A DNA stretch of 64,000 nucleotides, from NCBI GenBank assembly GCA_963776665.1, contig CAVZNQ010000033.1:26694-90693 (forward strand), given 5' to 3'. Position 1 is the stretch's first letter, and each line of letters begins with the position of its first letter. Both the position numbers and the translations under genes were made by a program. Below, piece after piece: positions 9,048 through 19,331 of the stretch. Source of the stretch: Roseiarcus sp963776665. Lineage in GTDB: Bacteria > Pseudomonadota > Alphaproteobacteria > Rhizobiales > Beijerinckiaceae. The notes under the pieces were generated by a model. That model saw only the letters and a list, made by a program, of their open reading frames with translations. It was not told the DNA's origin and ran no database searches.

Positions 9048-9986
9048 TCAGTTCGAGGGAAGGAAGGGGCGCCCGAGGCAGGCCGGCGCCTCGCTGCCGG
9101 CGACGCCGCGCGACGATATGACCGCGAGAACGACAACCGCCATGATGTAGGGCATCGAAGCCCAGAACTGCGATGGCAGGAACGAAAAACCCGAGGCCTT
9201 CGCATAAAGCTCGAGTGTCATCAGGATGCCGAAGAAGTAAGCGCCCGCCAGCAGGCGGCCGGCGCGCCAGCCGGAGAACACCACCAGCGCCAACGCGATC
9301 CAGCCGCGTCCCGCAGTCATCTGCTCGGCCCACATCGGCGTGATCACCATCGAGAAATAGGACCCGCCGATCCCGGCGAGCGCGCCGCCGAAGGCGATCG
9401 CGCCATAGCGGATCGCGATCACCGGATAGCCGATCGAATGGGCGGAGACGTCGTTTTCGCCGACCGCGCGCAGTATGAGGCCGGCGCGGGTGCGGTTCAG
9501 GAACCAGCCGACGGCGAAGACCATGAAGAGCGCGAAATAGACCAGCGGGCTATAGCCGAAAATGACCCGCCAGACCGGATCGTCCGCAAGCCCCTCGGGA
9601 AAGATCGAGTTGAACGGCGGAATAACTGCGCCAACATAGCCCGAGCCGATCAGCGACGAGAGGCCGATGCCGAAGATGGTAAGCGCCAAACCGGTCGCCA
9701 CCTGGTTAGAGCCCAGCGTCAGGATCAGCACGGCGAACAGCATCGAGGAAAGAGCGCCGGCGGCGGCGGCGCAAACGACGCCCGCCCAGGGCGCGAAGTC
9801 GCCGAGACTTTCGCCAAAGGTGAGCGCGACCGCAAAACCGGTCACCGCGCCGATCAGCATCATGCCTTCGACGCCCAGATTGAGCACCCCGCTCTTCTCG
9901 ACCACGAGCTCGCCGGTCGCCGCGAGCAGGATCGGCGTCGTCACGCCGACCACCGTCACCAGCGCGTCGATGATGAAGGTCAGCAT
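9048..9986 (-). CDS. ABC transporter permease (nucleoside/BMP type, second subunit)
   Basis: The product is 312 residues and polytopic, of the BPD_transp_2 family. Typical segments include VVEKSGVLNLGVEGMMLIGA near residue 30 and NRTRAGLILRAVGEN near 190. ATG 9986 overlaps the upstream permease stop (TGATG), which shows coupled translation. With the upstream permease it should form the membrane channel of the BMP-type transporter. The open frame extends far upstream but that part is only a shadow of the first permease. Confidence 0.87.
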   Translation of the reverse strand: MLTFIIDALVTVVGVTTPILLAATGELVVEKSGVLNLGVEGMMLIGAVTGFAVALTFGESLGDFAPWAGVVCAAAAGALSSMLFAVLILTLGSNQVATGLALTIFGIGLSSLIGSGYVGAVIPPFNSIFPEGLADDPVWRVIFGYSPLVYFALFMVFAVGWFLNRTRAGLILRAVGENDVSAHSIGYPVIAIRYGAIAFGGALAGIGGSYFSMVITPMWAEQMTAGRGWIALALVVFSGWRAGRLLAGAYFFGILMTLELYAKASGFSFLPSQFWASMPYIMAVVVLAVISSRGVAGSEAPACLGRPFLPSN

Positions 9987-11081
9987 CAGGCGACCGCCTC
10001 CGCCGGCGCCAGCCGTGGCGCGTCGCGGACGATCCTCAGCCGGTAACGGATGAGAATGTCGCTCGCGAGGATGAAGAAGAGCATCGTCGCCTGGAAGATC
10101 CCGGCGGTCGCCTCGGGCACGTGGACGGCCGTCTGCGCCACCTGCCCGCCGACATAGGTGACGGCGAGAATCAGTCCGGCGAGAAAGACGCCGATCGGAT
10201 TGAGGCGGCCGAGAAACGAGACGATGATGGCGGTGAAGCCGTAGCCGGACGGAAATCCGAGGTTGATCTGCCCGAGCTGGCTCATCACTTCGAGAATGCC
10301 GGCGAGCCCGGCCATTCCGCCGCTGATCATCAAGGTCGTCCACACCGTGCGCGAGGCGTCAAAGCCGCCGTAGCGCGCCGCGCTCGGTGCGGCGCCGACC
10401 GTACGCACCGAGAAGCCGTAGACGGAGCGGGTCGTAAGCAGCCAGAACACCAGCGTCAGCACGATGGCGACGACAAGGCCCGGCGGAATTGCGGTTCCCG
10501 GGAATGACGTGCGGCAATTGCTGCGCGGCGGTCAGCGGCGGGGTCTGGGGGAAATTGTGGCCGTTCGGATCCTTCCACGGTCCCCCGATCAAGTAGCTGA
10601 GCACCTGCAGCGCGACATAGACCAGCATCAGGGTCGAGAGCACCTCGGACACCCGGTAGCGGGTCCTCAGCAGAGCCGGGATCGCCGCCCAGGCCATGCC
10701 GCCGAGAATCCCTGCCGCCATCATCAGCGGAATGATCCAAAGTCCTTCGGCGTTGGGCAGGGCGAAGGCGACCCCGGCGCCGGCGATCGCGCCGATGATG
10801 TATTGGCCTTCGGCGCCGATGTTCCAGATCTTGGCCTGGTTGCCGAGCGAGAGGCCGAGGGCGATGATGATCAGGGGCGCGGCCTTGGTCATCACGTCGA
10901 CCCACTTATAGGGTGCGACGATGGGCGTGATGAAGGTCTCGTAGATCGCGTGCGGCCCGTCGAAGCCGATCAGTTCAAAGATGATCGCGCCGAGCAGCAT
11001 AGTGAGCAGCACGGATGCGACCGGCGTCGCCACCTGCATGAACCGGCTTGGCGTCAGCCGCTTTTCAAGCCGGATGCGCAT
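9986..11081 (-). CDS. ABC transporter permease (nucleoside/BMP type, first subunit), frameshifted
   Basis: Two overlapping frames together make one permease of about 364 residues. The first frame holds the N-terminal two thirds, with NIGAEGQYIIGAIAGAG near residue 90 and several membrane segments. The rest, with FLGRLNPIGVFLAG, is in another frame. The break is at the CCCGGG at 10497-10502: removing one base restores PGTAIPPGLVVAIVLTLVFW across the junction. The start overlaps the ATPase gene by 17 bases. It is either a sequencing insertion or a recent knockout; error is more likely because both halves are undamaged. Confidence 0.75.
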
Positions 11082-12630
11082 GCAGGGCCTCTGTCATTTC
11101 GACCGTCGCCGCCGGATCTCCGTGCACGCCTCCCATGAGCAGGCCGATCTCTTCGATCGAGACTTCGCCGACCTTCATCGGCGCCGACAGGCGGCCGAGA
11201 TTGATGACCGCGATGGTGTCGCAAAGCGTGAGAAGCTCGTCGAGATCCTGCGAGATGACCATGACCGCCGAGCCGCGCGCCGCGAGATCGACGATCGCCT
11301 GGTGGATCGCGGCGGCCGCGCCGGCGTCCACCCCCCAGGTCGGTTGGCAGACGACCAGCGCCTCCGGGCGCTGGAGGATCTCGCGCCCCATGATGAATTT
11401 CTGCAGGTTGCCGCCCGAGAGCGAGCCCGCGAGCGCGCCGGGGCCGGTCGCTTTGACCGTATAGGCGCCGATGACCTCGGCGGCGTAATTCGTCGCCTTG
11501 GTCGGGTCGATGAGGCCGAAACGCACCATCTCCATGCGGTCGCGCCCGGTGAGCGATCCGTTGTCGGTGAGTGAGAACTCGCCGACCGCCGCGTGGCCGT
11601 TGCGCTCCTCGGGCACCGCACATAAGCCCAGGCCGCGCCGCTCATTGACGCCGCGCCGGCCAACATCGGCGCCGGCAAGCGTGATAGCCTCCGGCCTTGG
11701 CGCAAGCGTCTCGCCGCTCAACGCGCTCAACAGCTCGTTCTGCCCGTTGCCGGCGACGCCGGCGACGCCGAAGATCTCGCCCGCCCTAACCTCGAGCGCG
11801 ACATCCTGCAGCGCCACGCCGAATTCGCTCGGCTTTGGCAGGCTCAAGCCCTGCGCCGCGAGCTTCGGTTGGCCGAAGCCGCGTGCGGCGGGCTTGGCGA
11901 TTTCCTTGAGATTGGCCCCGATCATCATCTCGGCCATCGAGCGCGACGTTTCCCGCTTCGGATCGCAGTGGGCGACGACCTTGCCGCCGCGCAGGATGGT
12001 CGCGGTGTCGCAGAGCGCGACGATCTCGTGCAGCTTGTGCGAGATGTAGAGGATCGAGCAGCCGCTCCCGGCGAGCTTCCGCAAGGTCTCGAACAGCTGC
12101 TCGACCTCCTGCGGCGTCAGCACCGAGGTCGGCTCGTCCATGATCAGGAGCCGAGGGTTGAGGAGCAGCGCCCGCACGATCTCGATCCGCTGGCGCTCGC
12201 CGACGCTGAGCGTCGAGACGATGCGGCGCGGGTCGAGCTTGAGCTGGTAGGCCTCGAGCACCCGGTTGAACTCGGCGAGGAGCTCGCGCGAGGAGAGATG
12301 CGAGTCGAGGCCAAGCGCGATGTTTTCGAGAACCGTCATCGCCTCGAACAGCGAGAAATGCTGGAACACCATGCCGATGCCGAGGCGCCGGGCGGCGCGG
12401 GGGTTCGAGATCCGCACCGTCGAGCCGTCGAAGATGATCTGCCCCTCGTCCGGGGCGAGGATGCCGTAGATCATCTTGACCAGGGTCGATTTCCCCGCCC
12501 CGTTCTCGCCCAGTAAGGCGTGAATCTCGCCCGGCTTGACGCTGAGATTGACGTTGTCGTTGGCGCGGACGCCGGGAAAGGACTTGCTGACGCCGGTGAG
12601 CTTGAGCCGCAAGGGCGCTTCGACATTCAC
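11065..12630 (-). CDS. ABC transporter ATP-binding protein, two nucleotide-binding domains (nucleoside/BMP type)
   Basis: The product is 521 residues. Domain 1 has Walker A GENGAGKST near residue 40, signature LSVGERQ near 142 and Walker B LLIMDEP near 165. Domain 2 has a degenerate P-loop (GVAGNGQNEL near 290), signature SLSGGNLQK near 405 and a Walker B-like VVCQPTWGVD near 425. This paired, asymmetric layout is usual for ribose- and nucleoside-type importers. It is the first gene of the four-gene operon; the 209 bases upstream (12631-12839) should hold the promoter. Confidence 0.88.
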   Translation of the reverse strand: MNVEAPLRLKLTGVSKSFPGVRANDNVNLSVKPGEIHALLGENGAGKSTLVKMIYGILAPDEGQIIFDGSTVRISNPRAARRLGIGMVFQHFSLFEAMTVLENIALGLDSHLSSRELLAEFNRVLEAYQLKLDPRRIVSTLSVGERQRIEIVRALLLNPRLLIMDEPTSVLTPQEVEQLFETLRKLAGSGCSILYISHKLHEIVALCDTATILRGGKVVAHCDPKRETSRSMAEMMIGANLKEIAKPAARGFGQPKLAAQGLSLPKPSEFGVALQDVALEVRAGEIFGVAGVAGNGQNELLSALSGETLAPRPEAITLAGADVGRRGVNERRGLGLCAVPEERNGHAAVGEFSLTDNGSLTGRDRMEMVRFGLIDPTKATNYAAEVIGAYTVKATGPGALAGSLSGGNLQKFIMGREILQRPEALVVCQPTWGVDAGAAAAIHQAIVDLAARGSAVMVISQDLDELLTLCDTIAVINLGRLSAPMKVGEVSIEEIGLLMGGVHGDPAATVEMTEALHAHPA

Positions 12631-12839
12631 CGGGACAGAACCTCGTTCCCTCTGGCCTCTCTGCCGGCACGCCGGCGCCCGGGCGTCGACGCAAGAATCG
12701 CGCCGCAGGACCAGCGCCGCGGTTGCGCCATCTCGGCTGTCCTCCGGCCCTGCGGCACCTCTTTTCTGACCGTAACGACCCGGCGCGCCGTGTCAAATGA
12801 AGGATGCGCAACGCTGGGGATGACTTTGGACGCGGCCGC

Positions 12840-14606
12840 TCACTCGGGCAATCCGAGCAGGCGCGCGCCGTTCGCGAAGTTCTCGGCGAGCGGCGACGCC
12901 AATCCGAACTCGGAGAAGACCCGGATGCGGAACCCCGGCTCGAGCTCAAGCCCGCGCTTGAGCGGCGCCTGCGCCTCCGCCACGCGGCCGGCCAGCCCCA
13001 GCGCGATCGCGTGGAAGAACGCCAATAAGCTGTGGTCGGGGTTGATTTCCGCACCCCGGGCGAATGAGACGGCCGCCTCGTCGTAGCGCCCCTCGCTGAT
13101 CGCCGCCATTCCGAGCGCGAGGTGCGCCTCGAACGCCTTGGGGTCAAAGGGGCTGAGCCTCAAGGCCCTGTTGGCGTGGATGGCCACCGCCTTTGGCCTG
13201 TCGGCGAAGGCGTTCACGAGAGCCCCGTAATAGTGGGCCATTGCGCATGACGGGTTGAGCGAGATCGCTCGCTCGATCGCGCTGAGCGCCGTCGCATGGT
13301 CCTTGCTGAGGACGATGGTCACCCATCCCGCCACCGCCAGTGACGCGGCGTCGTCCGCATCGCTGGCGAGGGCCCGGCGCGCATGCGCGAGCGCCACGGT
13401 CCTGTCCGCCTCATCGAACCCGCCGCGGGTGAAGCACCATTCGTGACACCAGGCGAGATGGGCGTGGGCAGCGACATAGTCCGGCTCGAGACGAAGCGCC
13501 TTTTCGAGCAGAGGAATGGCTTTTCTGCCTTCGTCAGGCATGTGGGATTGCATGTGCGGTATTGCGCGCAGGAAGAGATCGTAGGCGTCGAGGCTCTCGG
13601 GGCGCTTGCGACGGGAGCGCTCGATCTCGGAACGGCGAACGCTCGGTTCTATGATTCCGATCACCCGGTCGGTGATCTGGTCCTGCAATTCGAACACGTC
13701 CTCGAAAGCGCCGTCGTATTTGTCGGCCCACAGATGCGCCCCAGTCCGCGCCTCCACGAGCTGGGCCGTGATGCGCACGCGCGCGCCGGCCTTCCGCACG
13801 CTGCCCTCGAGTATGTAGCGCACGCCGAGGTCTCGGCTTACCTGGCGCACGTCGACCGCCTTGCCCCGATAGATGAAACTCGAATTTCGCGCGATCACGA
13901 ACAGCCATTTGATCCGCGATAGCCCGGTCACAAGGTCGTCGGCGATTCCATCGGCGAAATAGTCCTGCTCCGCGTCGCCGCTCATGTTCTGGAATGGCAG
14001 CACAGCGATGGAAGGCTTTTCCGGCGACGCGACGGGAGGGGCTGACTCCTGCGCGGCGGGCTCGCCCTTCGTAACGAAACTGCCCGCGGGCAGGAGATGG
14101 GCGCGCATCGGACGGGCGATATTCTTGAGCTGCTGCTCGCCGAGATCGACGAAGGTTTCGCTCAGCCGGTCGCGCGCCAGGCGCCAGGCGTCCTCCGAGA
14201 GCACGATGCCGCCCGGTTCGCAGATCGCCTCAAGGCGGGCGGCGATATTGACGCCGTCGCCCATGAGGTCGCCGTCGCTTTCCTCGACCACGTCGCCGAG
14301 ATGGACGCCGATCCGGAACTCAATCCGCCGGTCGGGCGGCAGGCCGGCGTTGCGCCCGCGCATGCCGTCCTGCATCTCGATCGCGCATCGCACCGCATCG
14401 ACGACGCTGCGGAACTCGGCGAGAACGCCGTCCCCGGTGCGCTTCACGATCCGGCCATGATGCGCGGCGACCGCGGGATCGATCACGTCGCCGCGCACCG
14501 CCCGGATCCGCGCAAGCGTGCGTTCTTCGTCCCGGCTCGCGAGGCGGCTATAGCCGACCACGTCGGCGGCGAGGATCGCGGCGAGCTTTCTCGTCTCGGT
14601 CATCAA
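12840..14606 (-). CDS. Class III adenylate/guanylate cyclase with TolB-like and TPR regions
   Basis: The product is about 588 residues. The N-terminal 170 residues form a class III cyclase domain: ILAADVVGYSRL near 10 supplies a metal-binding Asp, KRTGDGVLAEF near 55 the second, and GDGVNIAARLE near 115 a further conserved block. Residues about 200-330 include SIAVLPFQNMS and resemble the TolB-like module, and the rest is TPR repeats (for example AHAHLAWCHEWC and AHYYGALVNAF). No membrane segment is seen. This signal-transduction architecture is abundant in Hyphomicrobiales; its input is unknown. Start may be either of two adjacent ATGs (14606 or 14603). Confidence 0.85.
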   Translation of the reverse strand: MMTETRKLAAILAADVVGYSRLASRDEERTLARIRAVRGDVIDPAVAAHHGRIVKRTGDGVLAEFRSVVDAVRCAIEMQDGMRGRNAGLPPDRRIEFRIGVHLGDVVEESDGDLMGDGVNIAARLEAICEPGGIVLSEDAWRLARDRLSETFVDLGEQQLKNIARPMRAHLLPAGSFVTKGEPAAQESAPPVASPEKPSIAVLPFQNMSGDAEQDYFADGIADDLVTGLSRIKWLFVIARNSSFIYRGKAVDVRQVSRDLGVRYILEGSVRKAGARVRITAQLVEARTGAHLWADKYDGAFEDVFELQDQITDRVIGIIEPSVRRSEIERSRRKRPESLDAYDLFLRAIPHMQSHMPDEGRKAIPLLEKALRLEPDYVAAHAHLAWCHEWCFTRGGFDEADRTVALAHARRALASDADDAASLAVAGWVTIVLSKDHATALSAIERAISLNPSCAMAHYYGALVNAFADRPKAVAIHANRALRLSPFDPKAFEAHLALGMAAISEGRYDEAAVSFARGAEINPDHSLLAFFHAIALGLAGRVAEAQAPLKRGLELEPGFRIRVFSEFGLASPLAENFANGARLLGLPE

Positions 14607-14713
14607 CCTATCCTGGCTCGCACTGCGACCCTAACACGAGCCGACCCGCGGCGGGAGACGTGATCCGGGCGGCGTGGTAGCAAGCGCCTCCGCATCTCCT
14701 GGAGCCTCCGTCC

Positions 14714-15214
14714 ATGACCGCCGCGTCGCCTCGCCCGTATGATGAGGCGCTGCTGCGCCAGGCCTTTGAGGTCGCCAGGCGCTCGCGCGCCGCTGGCGAC
14801 CACCCGTTCGGCTCGGTCCTCGCCGACGGCGAGGGAAACCTCCTTATGGAGCAGGGCAACGGGTACACGAGCGAGGGCGGCGATCGCACCGCCCACGCCG
14901 AGCGCCTGCTCGCCTCGCGGGCGGCGCGGGCCTACGACCTCAAGTTCCTGGCGCGATGCACGCTCTACACGTCGGCCGAGCCGTGCGCGATGTGTTCGGG
15001 CGCGATCTACTGGGCGGGGATCGGCCGCGTCGTCTTCGGCCAGACCGAGAAGGGGCTGAAGGAGCAGACCGGAGCCCACGAGGAAAACCCGACCCTCGAC
15101 CTGCCGTGCGGCCTCGTTTTTGCCGCCGGCCAGCGCCCGACCGAAGTCGTCGGGCCGATGCTCGAGGAGGAGGCGGCCAAGCTGCAGGCGGATTTCTGGC
15201 AGGCGCGGGAGTAG
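14714..15214 (+). CDS. Nucleoside deaminase (CMP/dCMP deaminase family)
   Basis: The product is 166 residues, the usual length. The zinc site is complete: HAERL near residue 60 supplies a ligand and the catalytic Glu, and EPCAMCSGAIYW near 88-99 supplies two Cys ligands. This suits guanine deaminase- or tRNA adenosine deaminase-like enzymes of purine turnover; the substrate is not decided. The last 48 residues (from GAHEENP) occur again as two gene fragments at 18873-19080 and 20331-20500. The gene is divergent from the cyclase gene and lies 2 kb from a nucleoside importer operon. Confidence 0.87.
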   Translation: MTAASPRPYDEALLRQAFEVARRSRAAGDHPFGSVLADGEGNLLMEQGNGYTSEGGDRTAHAERLLASRAARAYDLKFLARCTLYTSAEPCAMCSGAIYWAGIGRVVFGQTEKGLKEQTGAHEENPTLDLPCGLVFAAGQRPTEVVGPMLEEEAAKLQADFWQARE

Positions 15215-15357
15215 CGACGAGGGTAGCCCGTTCGATCCCAGGGTGGTCGGAAATTTCCTCCTCGTGCTTGTTCGTCGGAACCATTCGGCAGCGATTCGGG
15301 TTTTCGAAGCAACGCCTCTGCCGGTCTGTCGGCGAGTCCCCGAATGGAGAAGCGCCG

Positions 15358-16548
15358 ATGAAGATCGCGCAAATCGCCCCTCTCGCCGAAAGCTGCCCGC
15401 CGCGCCTGTACGGCGGAACCGAGCGGATCGTTTCCTATCTCACCGAGGAACTCGTGCGGCGAGGACACGAGGTGACACTTTTCGCGAGCGGGGATTCCTG
15501 CACGGCGGCGCAACTTGAGCCTTCTTGCGAAATCGCGCTGCGGCTCGACCCGCGAATCAAGGATCCGATCCCGCATCACATTGTGATGCTCGAAAAGGTG
15601 CGGGCGCTGGCGCCCGAATTCGACGTGCTGCACTTCCATGTCGACGTGCTGCACTATCCCTTCCTGCACGGCTTCGTCGACAAGACGATCACGACGCTGC
15701 ACGGGCGGCTCGATCTCGCGGAGTTGAAGCCGGTCTATGCGACCTACCGCCGCGCGCCGCTCGTTTCGATTTCAAACAACCAGCGGTGGCCGATGCCGCC
15801 GGTCAACTGGGTGGGCAACGTTTATCACGGACTGCCGCGCGACCTCTTGCCCTTCGCGGCTGAACCTCATGAAGGATATCTCGCCTTTCTGGGGCGAATA
15901 TCGCCCGAAAAGCGACCCGACCGGGCGATAGAAATTGCCGCGCGCGCGGGGGTAAGGCTCAAGATGGCGGCTAAGGTGGACCGCGTTGACCAGCCCTACT
16001 GGGACGAGGTCATCAAGCCCTTGGTCGATTCCCACCCGAATGTCGAATTTGTCGGCGAGATCAACGAGAGGCAGAAGGCGAAGTTCCTCGGCGAGGCGTC
16101 GGCGCTCATTTTCCCGATCGACTGGCCCGAGCCTTTCGGCCTCGTCATGATCGAGGCCATGGCGTGCGGCACGCCGGTCATCGCTTTCCGCTCCGGCTCC
16201 ACGCCGGAAGTTCTCGAGGACGGCGTCACCGGCTTTCTGGTCGATGATGTTGAGGCGGCCGCGACGGCGGTGGCGCGCGTGCCGAGCCTCAGCCGCGCCA
16301 AAGTCCGGGCGCGTTTCGATGAGCGCTTCGCGATCGAGCGAGTCGCCGAGGATTATCTCGACATTTATCGCGAGGTTGCCCGGCGTCCGATTTGCGAGCG
16401 GGCGAATTGCGGCGGCTCGACGGACGCAGCTCGTCTTTCCTTCCTCGCTCACCTACGCCAAGCCGTCCGCGCGTCCAGAGCTGGAGCGCCTCGGGCCCCC
16501 GCAGGCAGCGCCGGTCGACTAAGCAGGATGCGATCGGAATCGTGCTGA
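15358..16548 (+). CDS. Glycosyltransferase family 4 protein
   Basis: The product is 396 residues. The N-terminus has the GT4 loop YGGTERIVSYLTEELVRRGH near residue 19-38. The C-terminal lobe has FLGRISPEKRPDRAIEIA near 180 and the EPFGLVMIEAMACGTPVIA block near 260, the nucleotide-sugar site. ATG 15358 follows GGAGA by 7 bases and begins at the conserved MKIAQIAPL. The last 50 residues look unlike family members and may reflect loss of the normal stop. The stop lies 7 bases from the end of the convergent glucosidase-like gene, a partner often found with such GT4 genes. Confidence 0.82.
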   Translation: MKIAQIAPLAESCPPRLYGGTERIVSYLTEELVRRGHEVTLFASGDSCTAAQLEPSCEIALRLDPRIKDPIPHHIVMLEKVRALAPEFDVLHFHVDVLHYPFLHGFVDKTITTLHGRLDLAELKPVYATYRRAPLVSISNNQRWPMPPVNWVGNVYHGLPRDLLPFAAEPHEGYLAFLGRISPEKRPDRAIEIAARAGVRLKMAAKVDRVDQPYWDEVIKPLVDSHPNVEFVGEINERQKAKFLGEASALIFPIDWPEPFGLVMIEAMACGTPVIAFRSGSTPEVLEDGVTGFLVDDVEAAATAVARVPSLSRAKVRARFDERFAIERVAEDYLDIYREVARRPICERANCGGSTDAARLSFLAHLRQAVRASRAGAPRAPAGSAGRLSRMRSESC

Positions 16549-16555
16549 TCGAAGT

Positions 16556-18779
16556 TCAGTTGATCGTCACCACTTCGATCTCGGCCGGACAGTCGAGCAC
16601 GTCGACGACGAAGCCGTGGTTGGCGCGCGACACTGCAACGTCGACCTTGCCCGCGGGCAGGCTTAACCCCGTGAGGGCGGTTTCGTCGAGGAAGGTTGGC
16701 AGCATCGGCTTGCGAAACACGATGCGGTTCGCCTCCGCCTCGAAGCTCAAGCCGAGGCAGGACTGGAGCAGATACAGCGGCGTGGCCGCCGCCCAGGCCT
16801 GAGGGCTGCAGGCGACCGGATAGACGGTCGGTCCGCGGTTCCGCTGGCGCGGGAAGCCGCAGAAGAGTTCAGGAAGCCTGCGTAAGTCCACATAGGTCGA
16901 AGCGCTGAACAGGCTCTCGAAGACCCGTGCTGTGTCCTCGCGCCTTCCGTAGCGTGCGAAGCCCGCGGCGATCAGGGCATTGTCATGCGGCCAGACCGAG
17001 CCGTTGTGATAGCTCATCGGATTGTAGCGCGCTTCGCCAGACGCGATGGTGCGGATGCCCCAACCGCAAAAGCTCGAACTGCCCATCAGGGCCTGCGCGA
17101 CGGCCGCCGCTCGCTCGGGCAGCGCCACGCCAGCGAAGAGCGCATGTCCCGCGTTGGACGCGCGGACGCGGCATGGCTTCTTGTCGCCATCGAGCGCGAG
17201 GACGTAGGAGCCGAGCTCAGCGTCGAAGAACAGCGCGTCGAAGCGCTGGCGTATGGCCTCCGCCTTCGCGCCGTATCCGGCCGCTCGGTCAAGCTGCCCG
17301 AGTCGGCGCATGATGCGCTCGGCGGACCGCCAGGCGGCAAAGACGTAGGCCTGGACTTCGGCGAGCGCGATCGGCCCCCTCGCCAGCGACCCATCGGCGT
17401 GAAAAATCGCGTCGTAACTGTCCTTCCAGCCCTGGTTGGCCAGACCCTGAACAGTCCGCCGTCCGTATTCGACCAGTCCGTCGCCGTCGCGGTCGCCATA
17501 TGTCTCGATCCAGCCTAGCGCCTTCTCAATATACGGCCAGAGGCGTCGGCAGGTCTCAACATCGTCGGTGCGGTCGAGATATTCTCCCGCCAGCATTACG
17601 AAGAGCGGGGTCGAATCGACGCTGCCGTAGTAGCGGCGAAACGGCACCTCGTGCAGGACCGCCATCTCGCCACGGCGAGCCTCATGTAAGATCTTGCCGG
17701 GCTCGGCGTCCGCGGCCGGATCGACCTCAGTCGCCTGTGTCGCGGCAAGATGGCCAAGCACTCCGCGCGCCACCGTCGGATCGATCCACAACATCATCAT
17801 CGCGGTGATGAGCCCATCCCGGCCAAAAACCGTATTGTACCAAGGGATGCCCGCATAAGGGTAAGGCCCCTCGGGCAGCTCGGTCATCAGCATGTAGAGG
17901 TCCGCGGTCGCGCGACGCGTGGATTCGTTGAACAGGTCGTTGGAGCTTGCGATCGAAACGGCTCGTGAAGCCTTGGCGTGCAATTCACGCCGCGCGTCGC
18001 GGAGCGAAGTGAAATAGGCTCGCACGGGCCTTAGCGCCGAATCCCCGTGCTGGCAGTCGATCTCGACGAAGATCGAGCGCGCCTGCTTCGGCTCGAGTTC
18101 TGAGGCTGAAGACCGCGTGATCGCCGGTAAGAGTCTGCGGGTCCGGATCGAAGCGCAGGGTCGTCGATCTCCGGCGATCGTCGAGGCCGGTATAACTCAG
18201 CGTCGCCCGGCCGGCCCGAATCTCGGGCTCGTGCGGCTGGCCGCGTTTCGGCCGAGCGATCCCGCGCACCTCGAACAGATCGGCGAAATCGGCCGCGAAC
18301 ACGACCCCGAGGCGCAGGTCGTGCGCAGAATCGTCAAAGTTGTGGATGCAAAGCCGTTCGAAGCAGCCTGCCTTCCACAAGAATCGGGTTCGCCGAATAT
18401 GGATGAGATTGTGCTCCATGGCCCGGCCGTCGTCGTCGAGCATGGCGGGGTTGGCGAGGTCGCAGGTCAGGGTGGCGTTGTCGTCGCGCAGGGTCGAATT
18501 CAGCACCATCAGGCGACGGTCGTTCAGCGTGATCAAGAAATGCGACAGGTGACGGGTGTCGCAGTAGTAGACCCCTTGCGTTCCCCCCGGCGAGGCGAGT
18601 GCGTCGCCCTTGCTGTCGAATACGCCAAAGGCGTCGCCATGTTTGAGGACCAGCGGCCTGAGTTCCGAGAGCGAGGACGAGGCTGAAACGGCGAACGCGT
18701 CGTTTTCGTGGGCCCTCGGCTCTGTGTTCCGTTCGTGCGCTGTCGGCGCGCTCTTACGATCTTTCTCGCGAACATTCAT
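16556..18779 (-). CDS. Amylo-alpha-1,6-glucosidase-type glycogen debranching enzyme, frameshifted
   Basis: Two frames form one protein of about 740 residues. The N-terminal 240 residues match the glycogen-debranching N-terminal domain (GVFDSKGDALASPGGTQGVY, YYCDTRHLSHF). The C-terminal part is the (alpha/alpha)6-type catalytic domain, with IPWYNTVFGRDGLITAMM, GLVEYGRR, NQGWKDSYDAIFH and YHNGSVWPHDNALIA. The frame breaks at about 18101: removing one T makes the halves join as FSLELEPKQARSIFVEIDC. The product probably trims alpha-glucan or trehalose-type polymers. Everything else is intact, so sequence error is likely. Confidence 0.78.
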
Positions 18780-18787
18780 TGCCGATC

Positions 18788-19155
18788 CCGATCATGAGCG
18801 GAACGCGATTGCGCCGTCGCTTTCAGTAAAGACCCGTTGGCGCGCCGGATGTTCCAGCCATAGCTCCACGCTTTGGCGGCGCTTATCGGGCGGAAGGTGA
18901 TCGAAACGGCGCCGAGAAGGCGCTCAAGGGCCAGGCCGGAGCCCACGAGGAAAATCCAACCCTCGATCTGCCCGGCGAAATCGTGTTCGCCGGCGGGGGC
19001 TCCCCGACCGAAGTCGTCGGGCCGATGCTCGAGGACGAGGCGGCCAAGCTGCGGGCGGATTTCAGGACAGCGCGGGGTAGCCTCGAAAGGCCCTGTCTTG
19101 TCAGGCCTGAGTGACCGAGTGGGCGGACTTCGGTTGCTCTTCCGATCATGAGCGG
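18788..19155. repeat. 14-bp direct repeat flanking a deaminase gene fragment
   Basis: CCGATCATGAGCGG occurs at 18788-18801 and again at 19142-19155, in the same orientation. The segment between them holds the first deaminase 3' fragment. It could be a target duplication or a recombination scar. Nothing resembling a transposase or integrase lies inside. Confidence 0.5.
18873..19080 (+). pseudogene. 3' fragment of a nucleoside deaminase gene (copy B)
   Basis: The DNA matches the 3' third of the deaminase gene at 14714-15214. Conserved translation starts around AEKALKGQAGAHEENP and runs through PTEVVGPMLEDEAAKL to a relic TAG at 19078-19080, which a missing base has put out of frame. Further upstream the match fades with small indels. 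The zinc-site region is absent, so no function remains. It resembles copy C at 20331 more than the intact gene: both read LPGEIVFAGG and LEDEAAKL. Confidence 0.75.
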
Positions 19156-19167
19156 GTGATAAATAAT

Positions 19168-19195
19168 ATAGGTTGTTTGCGGTCCAGCAACCTAT
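19168..19195. promoter_or_regulatory. Inverted repeat in an AT-rich patch upstream of the PEP-CTERM gene
   Basis: ATAGGTTG (19168-19175) and CAACCTAT (19188-19195) form an 8-bp inverted repeat with a 12-base centre. It lies in one of the few AT-rich stretches of the window, about 140 bases before the PEP-CTERM start. No T-run follows, so an operator or promoter-proximal hairpin is more likely than a terminator. Confidence 0.4.
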
Positions 19196-19331
19196 GTGCA
19201 CGTTGTTAATACAAAAAAGAAGTGGCGCAAGGTCGATACGTTACGGCGCAGATACGGTGCGTAACCCTACCCATATGAATTTGCGACGATTTGGATTTAT
19301 CTGCGCCCTATCCACCTCGGGGGAGGGAGCG

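Noticed and set aside
8354..10046. Long plus-strand frames across the nucleoside transporter operon
   Set aside because: They mirror the permease and binding-protein genes and encode Asp/Arg/Gly-rich sequence with no family features.
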